Assembly (NCBI GenBank): GCA_005798905.1
Contig: SYIK01000005.1
Coordinates: forward strand, 124,001 to 188,000
DNA from: Bacteroidota bacterium
Lineage (GTDB): Bacteria > Bacteroidota > Bacteroidia > Chitinophagales > Chitinophagaceae
Length of the DNA: 64,000 nt
Direction of reading: 5' to 3'
Shown: positions 39,827 through 48,787 of the stretch, in pieces
How the letters are laid out: every line of letters begins with the position of its first letter
How positions within the stretch are numbered: the stretch's first letter is position 1
The notes under the pieces: model-generated
Told to the model about the DNA's origin: nothing
What the model saw: only the letters and a program-made list of their open reading frames with translations
The model's database searches: none
Translations under genes and position numbers: made by a program

Positions 39827-40549
39827 ATGAAAAATAAAACTTTACTTTCTTCGAGTTTTGTACTTTTTTTAACTTCTCTTTTTCTATTACAATCTTGTAA
39901 AGAAGAAAAATTAGCAGAAGCACCACAGCAGCCAGCAAGCTTATCTTACCACACAGAGTTCGATTCAATTGGTAAAGTAATTGCTGATGGTTGGAGAGCA
40001 GTAAACAAAAGTCAACCTGCAAGTGGAGATTCTTGGCAACAAGGATCTTATATTGCTGATAATATAAAAGGAGGACCATTTCGATCGGCAATACCTGCCC
40101 ATTCTTATGTTGCAAGTGCAAACGAATATGCACTTTGCCCTTACACTGTAGGACGTAATTTATCTTTTATTAATTGTTGGTTGCTAACACCAGCATTGTC
40201 TATGAAAAATGGAGATCGATTTTCTTTTTGGACAAGAACAAAAACTTCTGTTTCTTACCCCGATCGGATGCAAGTTTGGATGAACACAACAAATGACGGT
40301 ACAAATGTGGGAGAAAATCAAAATGAAACAGGCGATTTTACAAAATTAATTGTTGATATAAATCCTTCTCAATCTAGAACTGGCTATCCAACAGCTTGGA
40401 CAAAATATGAATTTGTAGTTTCTGGTTTACCTTATAGTGTACCTAAAAAATTGCGCATTGGATTCCGCTATTATGTTCAAGCTGGCGGTCCAAGTGGTGC
40501 AAATTCCGACGAAATTGGAATTGACGATTTTGAATTTATTAGCAATTAA
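39827..40549 (+). CDS. Choice-of-anchor J domain lipoprotein (tandem paralog)
   Basis: Lipobox FLLQSCKEE; HTEFDSIGKVIADGWRAVNKSQPASGDSWQQG, CWLLTPALSMKNGDRFSFWTRT. Confidence 0.82.
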   Translation: MKNKTLLSSSFVLFLTSLFLLQSCKEEKLAEAPQQPASLSYHTEFDSIGKVIADGWRAVNKSQPASGDSWQQGSYIADNIKGGPFRSAIPAHSYVASANEYALCPYTVGRNLSFINCWLLTPALSMKNGDRFSFWTRTKTSVSYPDRMQVWMNTTNDGTNVGENQNETGDFTKLIVDINPSQSRTGYPTAWTKYEFVVSGLPYSVPKKLRIGFRYYVQAGGPSGANSDEIGIDDFEFISN

Positions 40550-40618
40550 TTAATAGCAACAAATCTTTTAATCCAGCTTTGATAACTTCATCGCTGGATT
40601 TTTTATTTTTACATTTTT

Positions 40619-41374
40619 ATGAAACAAACACCTCTTTTCATTTTCCTACTTGTATTTTTTTCTTCTTGTTTTAACTTCGACAAAGAATATAAAAAAACAA
40701 TTGTAAACAATTCTACAATAAATGATCGGTGGAAAATTATTACTCCTGTAATAGATTCTATCCAAGATGGCGACTTGATACTACGCTGTGGAGACGACAA
40801 CACAAGTTACACTTTAAAAGATTTCAGCCATACTGAAAAACTATACTCTCACAGTGGAATTGCTTTAAAAACAGACAGTGGAATTTATGTTTATCACAAT
40901 ATGGCCGGAGATTTTAATCCCGATGAAATAATGCGCCACGACAGAATTGATTCTTTTCTAACTCCTGCAACTAATATTGCTTTTGGGATTTATCGTTACA
41001 ATCTTTCTGATAATGAAAAGGGGAAATTAAAAGAAATAATTTTCGCACACTATAAAAACAAATTACCTTTTGACATGAACTTTGACTTGCGTGAAGATGA
41101 AAAAATGTATTGTGCCGAAATGATTTATAAATCAATTGAAAAAGCAACGAATAGTAGAATTGTTTTTGATAAAAGTGGAGTAACTAATGAACTAAAAAGA
41201 AAATATATTAAACTTGCCTTGGCTAATAAAGTTATCTACTCTACAAAAGGAGTTGATCAGCGTGAATTTGTTGCAATTGATAATCTTTATTTGAACGCAA
41301 ATTGTAAACAAGTATTCAAACATATTTTCAAAGAAAATACAGGAACTGTAAAAATCCCAGAACCTGAAAAATAA
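40619..41374 (+). CDS. YiiX/YebB-like NlpC/P60-type cysteine hydrolase lipoprotein
   Basis: DLILRCGDDNTSYTLKDFSHTEKLYSHSGIAL, EDEKMYCAEMIYKSIEKAT. Confidence 0.78.
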   Translation: MKQTPLFIFLLVFFSSCFNFDKEYKKTIVNNSTINDRWKIITPVIDSIQDGDLILRCGDDNTSYTLKDFSHTEKLYSHSGIALKTDSGIYVYHNMAGDFNPDEIMRHDRIDSFLTPATNIAFGIYRYNLSDNEKGKLKEIIFAHYKNKLPFDMNFDLREDEKMYCAEMIYKSIEKATNSRIVFDKSGVTNELKRKYIKLALANKVIYSTKGVDQREFVAIDNLYLNANCKQVFKHIFKENTGTVKIPEPEK

Positions 41375-41379
41375 ATTCA

Positions 41380-41853
41380 TTGACAAGTCCTGAAATTTTA
41401 ATTTATACAGATGGTTCTTCTCGTGGAAACCCAGGCCCGGGTGGCTATGGAGCAATACTGATTTACGATCATCGACAAAAAGAATTATCAAAAGGATTTC
41501 GATTTACAACCAACAATCGAATGGAATTAATGGCTGTAATTGCAGGACTTGAAGCCTTGAAAAAAAACAATTTACATATTGCCGTTTATTCCGATAGCAA
41601 ATATGTTGTAGATGCGGTAGAAAAAGGATGGTTAAAAAAATGGATCGCTACTGATTTTAAAGGAGGAAAAAAAAACAAAGATCTCTGGTTTTACTTTTAC
41701 GAACTTTCTCAAAAAAATAAAATTCGATTTGTTTGGGTAAAAGGACATTCAACGAATGTACTAAATAATCGTTGCGATGAATTGGCAACCTCTGCAGCTG
41801 ATGGGAAAAATTTATACCACGATACAGCTTATGAAAAATTAAGCGGAATGTAA
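41380..41853 (+). CDS. rnhA: Ribonuclease HI (TTG start)
   Basis: IYTDGSSRGNPGPGGYGAIL, TTNNRMELMAVIAGLEAL, VYSDSKYVVDAVEKGWL, WVKGHSTNVLNNRCDELA. Confidence 0.96.
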   Translation: MTSPEILIYTDGSSRGNPGPGGYGAILIYDHRQKELSKGFRFTTNNRMELMAVIAGLEALKKNNLHIAVYSDSKYVVDAVEKGWLKKWIATDFKGGKKNKDLWFYFYELSQKNKIRFVWVKGHSTNVLNNRCDELATSAADGKNLYHDTAYEKLSGM

Positions 41854-42414
41854 CTCTACACTGAAAATTTTATTTTTCAATAAATAAAACCCTCCAAAAA
41901 ATATTCCAGAAAATAGTAAAGTTGAAATCAAACTCCATTTTAGAAATGGAATTGCGGCAACATAGCAAGCAATAAATCCAGTTAAATTTTTTGGATAAGG
42001 AACATTATTAATATCAAGACCACTAAGCCAAACTGAAAAATTAGATAAAATGAAATAGCCAATCGTTCCGATCAACGAACCAACAACAACCGGTTTGATT
42101 TTGTTTGTCTTAATAAAAAATCCTACGATAGAAATTGCAGCTATTATTAAATAATTCACCAATTGTCCACCATAAAATCCTTTGATTACTGTTAACCCTT
42201 GTAAATACAATATTTGATACAATGCATCGGAAACAAACATGGATAACAGTGGAAATAAAAAAGCGATTTTTTTATTCTGAATTACAGAACCTGCAAAAAT
42301 TGCCATCGCAATTTGCGGGGCAAAACCAAATGGTCTTCCGTCCCAAACTCTATAAAGTGCTGCAACAACAATTAACAATATAATAACTAACAGGTTTGAT
42401 TTCGTTGATTTCAT
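41839..42414 (-). CDS. DUF6580-like membrane protein
   Basis: ALYRVWDGRPFGFAPQIAMAIFAGSVIQNKKIAFLFPLLSMFVSDALYQILY; multi-TM. Confidence 0.7.
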   Translation of the reverse strand: MKSTKSNLLVIILLIVVAALYRVWDGRPFGFAPQIAMAIFAGSVIQNKKIAFLFPLLSMFVSDALYQILYLQGLTVIKGFYGGQLVNYLIIAAISIVGFFIKTNKIKPVVVGSLIGTIGYFILSNFSVWLSGLDINNVPYPKNLTGFIACYVAAIPFLKWSLISTLLFSGIFFGGFYLLKNKIFSVELHSA

Positions 42415-42474
42415 AAAAAATTATTTCAACACAAAGATAATAGAAAGCAAAAAATAAATTAATTAATTCATAGT

Positions 42475-43632
42475 TTAGTTTGAACCAGAAGCCTTATAAA
42501 TTTCTGCATCTTGCAATGCAGTCATTTTAACTTCATTCTCCAAAAATAAAACTGCTGATTGCCCTTGCTTCAACTCAATTTTTGAACTTTCATTTTCAAG
42601 CCGAACAGAGCCTTTTTTAACAAATAGTATTTCAGTCGTTTTTGGAAAAACAACAACTTCCTGTCCTATTTTTTGTTTAAATAAGCTTATTTGAAAATCG
42701 TTTACTTCAATTGGAAAAGTAGTTTCAAATCCTAATTGAACACCTTTTATGATTGCCGGAATTGTTGGTTCAATTTTCACAATTTTCATCAATTCCAAAA
42801 TATCAATATGCTTGGATGTAAGTCCGGCGCGAATTACATTATCTGAACTGGCCATAATTTCTATACACTGCCCTTCCAAATATGCATGCGGCAAACCTGC
42901 CAATTGAACAATTCCTTCTTCTTTTTGCAAGCAAACTAAATTAAAAAAATAGATAGAAAAAATTCCGCGATCGCAGTTTCCGTTTTTGTTAAACGACTGT
43001 GCTGCTTTTGCAGCCCAATAATTTTCATCTGATTTTTTTAACTCATTCAATTCATATATTGGAATAATTTTCGCAAGCAATGGATTTAAAATTTCGTTTA
43101 CTTTTTCTTGAGAACAGGTCATTACAAAATTGTACAATCCTTTTATTCCTTCATTTTCAAAAACAGAAAGCAAAGAAAAAAATTCCAGAACAGATTTAAG
43201 AACCTTTAAAATTTTCTCCTCCGTTTTAAATCCATGAAGCAACCAAAATTCTCCAAGCGCAATCGCCATTTCAGGTTTATGATTACAATCTTTATAGTTT
43301 CTGTTTGCGGCATCGATTGAAATATTTGCAAGTGTTTCTATTTCAAATCCAATGGCAGCCAATTCTTTGGAAGGATGCACTTGAATGGAAAGCATTTTTT
43401 GAACATCTAAAATTTTCAACAAATAAGAAATGGTTGTTTTTTGATTAAGTAAAACTGGTTCTCCATTATCATAAAAAATAGAAACAGCTTTTGGGTGAGT
43501 TCCCAACCAATATTCCGCAAAAGGAATCGCATTTTCATTTTTAATCCCCAATAAACTTGGTAAAAAAGAAGTTCCGCCCCAAGCATATTGTTGTACATTC
43601 CCTGAAAGTTGAAAAATAGTTTGTTCTTTCAT
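42475..43632 (-). CDS. manA: Mannose-6-phosphate isomerase, class I
   Basis: QYAWGGTSFLPSLLG, AEYWLGTHPKA, SIQVHPSKELA, NHKPEMAIALGEFWLLHGF, AYLEGQCIEIMASSDNVIRAGLTSKHID. Confidence 0.95.
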   Translation of the reverse strand: MKEQTIFQLSGNVQQYAWGGTSFLPSLLGIKNENAIPFAEYWLGTHPKAVSIFYDNGEPVLLNQKTTISYLLKILDVQKMLSIQVHPSKELAAIGFEIETLANISIDAANRNYKDCNHKPEMAIALGEFWLLHGFKTEEKILKVLKSVLEFFSLLSVFENEGIKGLYNFVMTCSQEKVNEILNPLLAKIIPIYELNELKKSDENYWAAKAAQSFNKNGNCDRGIFSIYFFNLVCLQKEEGIVQLAGLPHAYLEGQCIEIMASSDNVIRAGLTSKHIDILELMKIVKIEPTIPAIIKGVQLGFETTFPIEVNDFQISLFKQKIGQEVVVFPKTTEILFVKKGSVRLENESSKIELKQGQSAVLFLENEVKMTALQDAEIYKASGSN

Positions 43633-43667
43633 CCGTTCTTATTAGTAATTTGAAGTAAAGATAAAGC

Positions 43668-44024
43668 ATGGCATCACATAATCAGCTTGGTAAAAAAGCA
43701 GAAATATTGGCTTGTGATTACTTGAAAAAACAAGAATATAAAATCCTTTTTTGTAACTGGCGATTTGCACATTTGGAAATTGATATCATTTGCATAAAAA
43801 ACAATTTACTGCATTTTGTTGAAGTAAAAGCGAGAAATGAAAGCGAGCAAGTTCACCCAGAAGAAGCTGTAACGAAAAGAAAGTTTAAATTTCTGAAAAC
43901 CGCTGCTGAAGCATTTTTATATCAAAATTCCGAATACAAAAATGTACAATTCGATGTGTTGGCCATCAATTTTACAAATGAAACTGATGTAAATTATTTT
44001 TTAATTGAGGATGTTTTTCTATAA
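43668..44024 (+). CDS. YraN family protein (UPF0102, endonuclease fold)
   Basis: LGKKAEILACDYLKKQEYKILFCNWRFAHLEIDIICIKNNLLHFVEVKAR. Confidence 0.92.
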   Translation: MASHNQLGKKAEILACDYLKKQEYKILFCNWRFAHLEIDIICIKNNLLHFVEVKARNESEQVHPEEAVTKRKFKFLKTAAEAFLYQNSEYKNVQFDVLAINFTNETDVNYFLIEDVFL

Positions 44025-44027
44025 ATT

Positions 44028-44534
44028 TTATTTGCCTTCAAAGTGTATTTTCATTTTTTCAACCATCTTAAAAGTAGCCGGACAATATTCAATATTTTGT
44101 TTGTGAACATGAATATATTCAACCATTCGTTTTTTTGGCAAATGTGGGAATCCGGCACAATCTCTTGGCCGAACTTCATAAATATTACACATATTTGTTT
44201 TAAGATTCAAAAATTGACAAGGCATTTTTTTATTCATCCAATCTCCTGTCCCTCTTTCCTTTTTCAGCCATTTCTTTTTGAAAGCAGCAACCGATAAATT
44301 CAAATGATTGGCAATCCTGCGCATGTCTTTTTGTGTAAAAGTGGGCGACATGGTTTTGCAACAATTTGCACAGGCAAGACAATCCATTTCAGCCCAAACT
44401 TCTTTATCAATTTTAGCAGAAACCAAATCAAGATTGCGTGGTGTTTTTTTCTCAATCCGAGATAGAAAAAGTTTTAACCCTCTTTTTTCTTTTTTAACTT
44501 TTACTCCAAAACGTCGAATACTAAATTTTTTCAT
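44028..44534 (-). CDS. YkgJ family cysteine cluster protein
   Basis: MDCLACANCCKTMSPTFTQKDMRRIANHL, PCQFLNLKTNMCNIYEVRPRDCAGFPH. Confidence 0.88.
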   Translation of the reverse strand: MKKFSIRRFGVKVKKEKRGLKLFLSRIEKKTPRNLDLVSAKIDKEVWAEMDCLACANCCKTMSPTFTQKDMRRIANHLNLSVAAFKKKWLKKERGTGDWMNKKMPCQFLNLKTNMCNIYEVRPRDCAGFPHLPKKRMVEYIHVHKQNIEYCPATFKMVEKMKIHFEGK

Positions 44535-44542
44535 ACGGGTTG

Positions 44543-44590
44543 CAAAGCTAAAAGAAAATACTTGTTCAAATTAATCGAATCTTAAATTTG
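44543..44590. promoter_or_regulatory. Back-to-back divergent promoters with adjacent -33 elements (TTGTTCAA)
   Basis: Plus: TTG (44562-44564)-N18-TAAATTTG (44583-44590). Minus: TTG (44567-44569)-N16-TAGCTTTG (44543-44550). Confidence 0.45.
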
Positions 44591-44607
44591 CAAATAAAAA
44601 CAACCCG

Positions 44608-45246
44608 ATGACTAACCTTGTTTCGATAATTGTTCTTGTTGTATTACTGGCAAGTTGCAATGGTTCATCCGATGGCCAAAAACCGCTATGCGACACCAGT
44701 TGCCAAAATGATACTGTTGTGTTTCGTTCCAATAACATATCAGAACCTTATGTAAAAATTATTTTGGAAAACTGCGATGCAAAGCGAATTATTTGGAGCA
44801 ATTCCAACAGTACTAATCACCGAAGAATTGAAGTTTCGGATTACATAAAAAAACCGGTGCGAATTAATCCTATTGCAAGCAATTCATTTTTCAAAGATGC
44901 CGATTATTTATGGTTAACTTTTAATGATTGTATTAGTAGACGTGGTTATGCGCTAAAACTTCCATTCAACAAAAAAGATGATATACTTTGTTACAGTAGT
45001 GTTCTTAATTATTTTGATCCAAAATTTATTGTCGCCAATGGTTTGATTTGTTATTCTAATTACAGATATATTTATGTGGAAGATGTAGCAACTGGTAAAG
45101 CTGCAAAACTTGAATTAAGCAAAACACCATTGAATATTGATTTTAATTCAATGCACGAAACTTTCGATTCTGTAAACATTAGTCGCAATCGCATTTTTGT
45201 AAAAATGAATGATAAAGACCCATTGGAAAAAAATATTAGTTTATAA
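44608..45246 (+). CDS. Hypothetical lipoprotein
   Basis: VLLASCNGSSD lipobox; no recognised domain. Confidence 0.6.
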   Translation: MTNLVSIIVLVVLLASCNGSSDGQKPLCDTSCQNDTVVFRSNNISEPYVKIILENCDAKRIIWSNSNSTNHRRIEVSDYIKKPVRINPIASNSFFKDADYLWLTFNDCISRRGYALKLPFNKKDDILCYSSVLNYFDPKFIVANGLICYSNYRYIYVEDVATGKAAKLELSKTPLNIDFNSMHETFDSVNISRNRIFVKMNDKDPLEKNISL

Positions 45247-45250
45247 ACTT

Positions 45251-46156
45251 ATGTGGGAGTCGTATAAAAAAGGATTTAAGAATTATTTGGAATTGGAAAA
45301 ATCACTTTCGAATAATTCGGTACAATCCTATTTATACGATATTGAAAAATTAATCAGTTATCTGCAAGATGCAAATCAATTAAAAACACCATCGGAAATT
45401 AACTTAACAGATCTAAAATTATTTTTAAAATGGATTGCATCATTTGAAATAACAGCATCCACACAAGCACGCATCATTTCAGGAATCAAAACGTTTTACA
45501 AATATTGTTTGTTGGAAAATATTTGCATAATTGATCCGACAACATTGTTGGAAGCACCAAAATTAAAACGCAAATTACCCGACACACTTAGTTTTGAAGA
45601 AATTGAAACGATTATTGCTCAGATAGATTTGAGCAAACCCGAAGGGCAACGAAACAAAGCTGTGCTAGAACTTTTATACAGTTGCGGATTACGTGTGAGT
45701 GAATTAATAAATTTAAAAATTTCGCAACTTTATCTTGATATAGAATTTATTAAAGTAACCGGAAAAGGAAATAAACAACGTTTAATTCCCATTGGAAGTA
45801 GCGCCATCAAACAATTGAATATTTATCTCCATCAACTGCGCAATCAAATTGAAATTCGACAAGGAAATGAAGATGTTGTTTTTTTAAATCGACGTGGTAG
45901 TAAATTATCGAGAGTCATGATTTTTTTAATTATAAAAGAATTGGTAAAAAAAACAGGAATTCGTAAAAAAATATCTCCACACACTTTTCGACATTCCTTC
46001 GCAACACACTTGGTTGAAGGTGGTGCAGATCTAAGAGCCGTACAGGAAATGCTTGGTCACGAAAGCATTACAACTACAGAAATATACACCCACTTAGATC
46101 GGGAGTTTCTGCGAAAAACCTTGGAACAATTTCATCCTTCTTTTAAAAATTACTGA
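45251..46156 (+). CDS. xerD: Tyrosine recombinase XerD/XerC
   Basis: ELLYSCGLRVSELINLKISQL, VTGKGNKQRLIPI, SPHTFRHSFATHLVEGGADLRAVQEMLGHESITTTEIYTHLD. Confidence 0.95.
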   Translation: MWESYKKGFKNYLELEKSLSNNSVQSYLYDIEKLISYLQDANQLKTPSEINLTDLKLFLKWIASFEITASTQARIISGIKTFYKYCLLENICIIDPTTLLEAPKLKRKLPDTLSFEEIETIIAQIDLSKPEGQRNKAVLELLYSCGLRVSELINLKISQLYLDIEFIKVTGKGNKQRLIPIGSSAIKQLNIYLHQLRNQIEIRQGNEDVVFLNRRGSKLSRVMIFLIIKELVKKTGIRKKISPHTFRHSFATHLVEGGADLRAVQEMLGHESITTTEIYTHLDREFLRKTLEQFHPSFKNY

Positions 46157-48672
46157 CCAACAAAAAATACTGAATTGCACAACATTAATTTTCCATTTTC
46201 CCAAAAACTTCTGAAAATAATATCGTCTCCAAAAAACACAATAGCCCCCGCTCCCATATCTTGCACACCAAACACCACAGCGTCTTTTAACTTGTTGGTT
46301 AGTTTTGAACCAACAAATCCTGCAACTTGATTATCTTTTTTTATTACACCAACATTCCAACCTCCATCTTTTAAAAATTCAAATGTATTGTCATCTTGTT
46401 TCAATGTATAATAAATATTGGGATAACCGAAAGCCAACGGATGTGTATTATCTAATTCCACTTTAAAAATTGACCCTGGAATATTTCCAGCAAGAAAATC
46501 CTTTTCACGATTTTCAAAAACTTGTAATGCATCGTATGAATTTTTCTTTTCATCAGCTGCACTGTCTTTTTTAATTTTTATTCCCCATTCTAATTTTGCT
46601 AATTGAATAACTGCATTTTCAAAAGCAACTAATCTTCCTCCTTTGTTTATCCAATCTTTCAATTGATCAGCACTTGCTTTATCATTCAAAAATTTATAAT
46701 TCCCAGATGGCATGATGATAACATCCGTTTCTGAAAAATTTAATCTTCCAAAATCAGTTGCATTAACTATCGTGATTGGGTAATTAATTACTTGATCGAA
46801 AAAATGCCAAATTTCGCCAGCTCCATTTGCATTTACACCTTCGCCAGAAAGCAATACAATTTTTGGTGCCAACAATGGATGCACTTTGGAACTACCGAAA
46901 TCTGCGCCTTTGTCCACAAAACCGGTTGTGATTGTATTGGCCTTTACATTATTTTCATTACAAATTTCATTTACAACTGTATTTAATTTATTCCCGAATT
47001 TTTCATTGCCTTTTTTGATAATGATTAATGAACCTCTTTCAAATTTTTGTCCATTTAACTCAAAAGCTTGTTCGCTTACACGAACCTTAACTGTTTTATT
47101 CATCAATTGTGCCAATGCTTTTGCACTTTGAATTCCTTGCCAACGAATAACATATCCATACGCATCTTCTACATTATTTACAATTGAATTATATCTTGTT
47201 GTTCCAGCATTTTGAATTTTATTTTTTGAAGCATACGCATGTAATCCATAAACATAAGGCAAGGACCAAGCCGTAATATCATAAGTTGCTGAATCAACTA
47301 ATTTACTTTTTGGTTCAAACAAAACTTTTGCCATTGCAGATCTTGGCTGTTGAGATGGCACAATTAAATCCCCCGATTTTAACACAAAGGATTCATCTTT
47401 TCCTGTTTCATAATTATACCCACTAAAATTTCCTTTGCCATCGTTTACAGAAATTTCAAACTGAATTCCATTTTTTGTAAGTAAATCAACAAGCGAATTC
47501 AACTGCTCGCGATCTTCTTCATTGTATTTTACAACATAAGATTTGTATTCGCCAACTCCATTTGTTACCGCGTCACTAAAATATTTTTTAAACTCATTTA
47601 CTAAATCAGCAGCATGATTGGAAGAAACTTCAATTGTACTTAATGAAGTTGTGTAATGATGAATTGCACGATCGTAAAGTGAAAGCGTGTCCATTTCATC
47701 GGTTAATACTCCAAGTCCTCCAGCACCTCCACCGGCTTGTTCGTATGTCATTCCAATTGCTCCATTGTAAGTTGGATAAGTATCTCCATAACTTGGATAA
47801 AAAAGATCAAACACTTCTTTGGTAAAATACAACCAACCATTTTTATCAAAATACTTCGCATGATTTTTTCCCAATTTTACTTGAAAATCATTTTGCCACT
47901 TTGTAATCACTTCGTGATAAGGTTGTGCAGCTGGTGCAAAATAATACGGGTTGTTAATTCCTTGCTCATGAAAATCAACATGTACATGCGGCATCCATTG
48001 ATTATATTTTTTTATTCTTTGTTGACTTTCTACTTGCGATTGCCAAGCCCAGTCTCTATTCAAATCAAAATTATAATGATTCGTTCTTCCGCCCGGCCAA
48101 GGTTCACGGTGCTCACGAGCAACTAATGCAGGATTGTATTTTGTACCTACAACGGAGTTGAACCAATTTACATATCTATCTCTTCCATCAGGATTTATAC
48201 ATGGATCAATTATGACTACTGTATTTTTCAACCACTCTTTTGTTTTAGGATTTAAAGGATCAACCAATGAATATAAAGTAAGCATAGCTGCTTCCGTAGA
48301 TGATGTTTCATTTCCGTGTACATTATAACTCAACCAAACAATCGCCGTCGCATTTTGATTCGACGTTTTATCATCTGAAAGTTTTGCTAACGATAAATTA
48401 TTTTTTCGAATCGCTTCAAGCTGTTTCATATTTTCATTACTGCTGATGAAAGTCAGCAATAGCGGACGACCTTCATTGGTTTGTCCATAGCTTTCGAGTT
48501 TTACATTTTCTTTTGCCGCAGCAGCTACTGCATTAAAATAATTTACAACTTTATAATGCGGCGTGTAGCTCGTTCCTATTTTATATCCCAAAAATTCTTC
48601 GGGAGAAAGTAGCTGTGCATGAGATACAATAGTTAATAATGAAAATAGAAATAAATTGATTTTTTTGTACAT
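46150..48672 (-). CDS. M14 family zinc carboxypeptidase
   Basis: Signal peptide; WLSYNVHGNETSSTEAAM, DPCINPDGRDRYVNWFN, HVDFHEQG. Confidence 0.9.
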   Translation of the reverse strand: MYKKINLFLFSLLTIVSHAQLLSPEEFLGYKIGTSYTPHYKVVNYFNAVAAAAKENVKLESYGQTNEGRPLLLTFISSNENMKQLEAIRKNNLSLAKLSDDKTSNQNATAIVWLSYNVHGNETSSTEAAMLTLYSLVDPLNPKTKEWLKNTVVIIDPCINPDGRDRYVNWFNSVVGTKYNPALVAREHREPWPGGRTNHYNFDLNRDWAWQSQVESQQRIKKYNQWMPHVHVDFHEQGINNPYYFAPAAQPYHEVITKWQNDFQVKLGKNHAKYFDKNGWLYFTKEVFDLFYPSYGDTYPTYNGAIGMTYEQAGGGAGGLGVLTDEMDTLSLYDRAIHHYTTSLSTIEVSSNHAADLVNEFKKYFSDAVTNGVGEYKSYVVKYNEEDREQLNSLVDLLTKNGIQFEISVNDGKGNFSGYNYETGKDESFVLKSGDLIVPSQQPRSAMAKVLFEPKSKLVDSATYDITAWSLPYVYGLHAYASKNKIQNAGTTRYNSIVNNVEDAYGYVIRWQGIQSAKALAQLMNKTVKVRVSEQAFELNGQKFERGSLIIIKKGNEKFGNKLNTVVNEICNENNVKANTITTGFVDKGADFGSSKVHPLLAPKIVLLSGEGVNANGAGEIWHFFDQVINYPITIVNATDFGRLNFSETDVIIMPSGNYKFLNDKASADQLKDWINKGGRLVAFENAVIQLAKLEWGIKIKKDSAADEKKNSYDALQVFENREKDFLAGNIPGSIFKVELDNTHPLAFGYPNIYYTLKQDDNTFEFLKDGGWNVGVIKKDNQVAGFVGSKLTNKLKDAVVFGVQDMGAGAIVFFGDDIIFRSFWENGKLMLCNSVFFVGQ

Positions 48673-48735
48673 GGTTACAATAATTTAAGTAAGCAATTTA
48701 AGAAAGAGAAAAGGAATTGCAATATCGTAAAAATA

Positions 48736-48759
48736 AAAGTCCTCCAATTGGAGGACTTT
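48736..48759. terminator. Bidirectional hairpin terminator
   Basis: Perfect palindrome AAAGTCCTCCAATTGGAGGACTTT downstream of the TonB receptor. Confidence 0.75.
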
Positions 48760-48787
48760 AGAAGTTATAAAAATTAGTTTGATTTTA

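Noticed and set aside
45251-46156. Tyrosine recombinase as a mobile-element integrase
   Set aside because: Reads as a standard XerD-type chromosome-dimer recombinase among housekeeping genes; no att repeats or cargo seen.
47737-48126. 129-aa plus-strand ORF inside the M14 peptidase gene
   Set aside because: Antisense to a well-supported CDS, low-complexity composition, no recognisable motif; the same applies to other antisense ORFs in the track (for example 1473-1805, 6526-6792, 14434-14646, 51728-52171).
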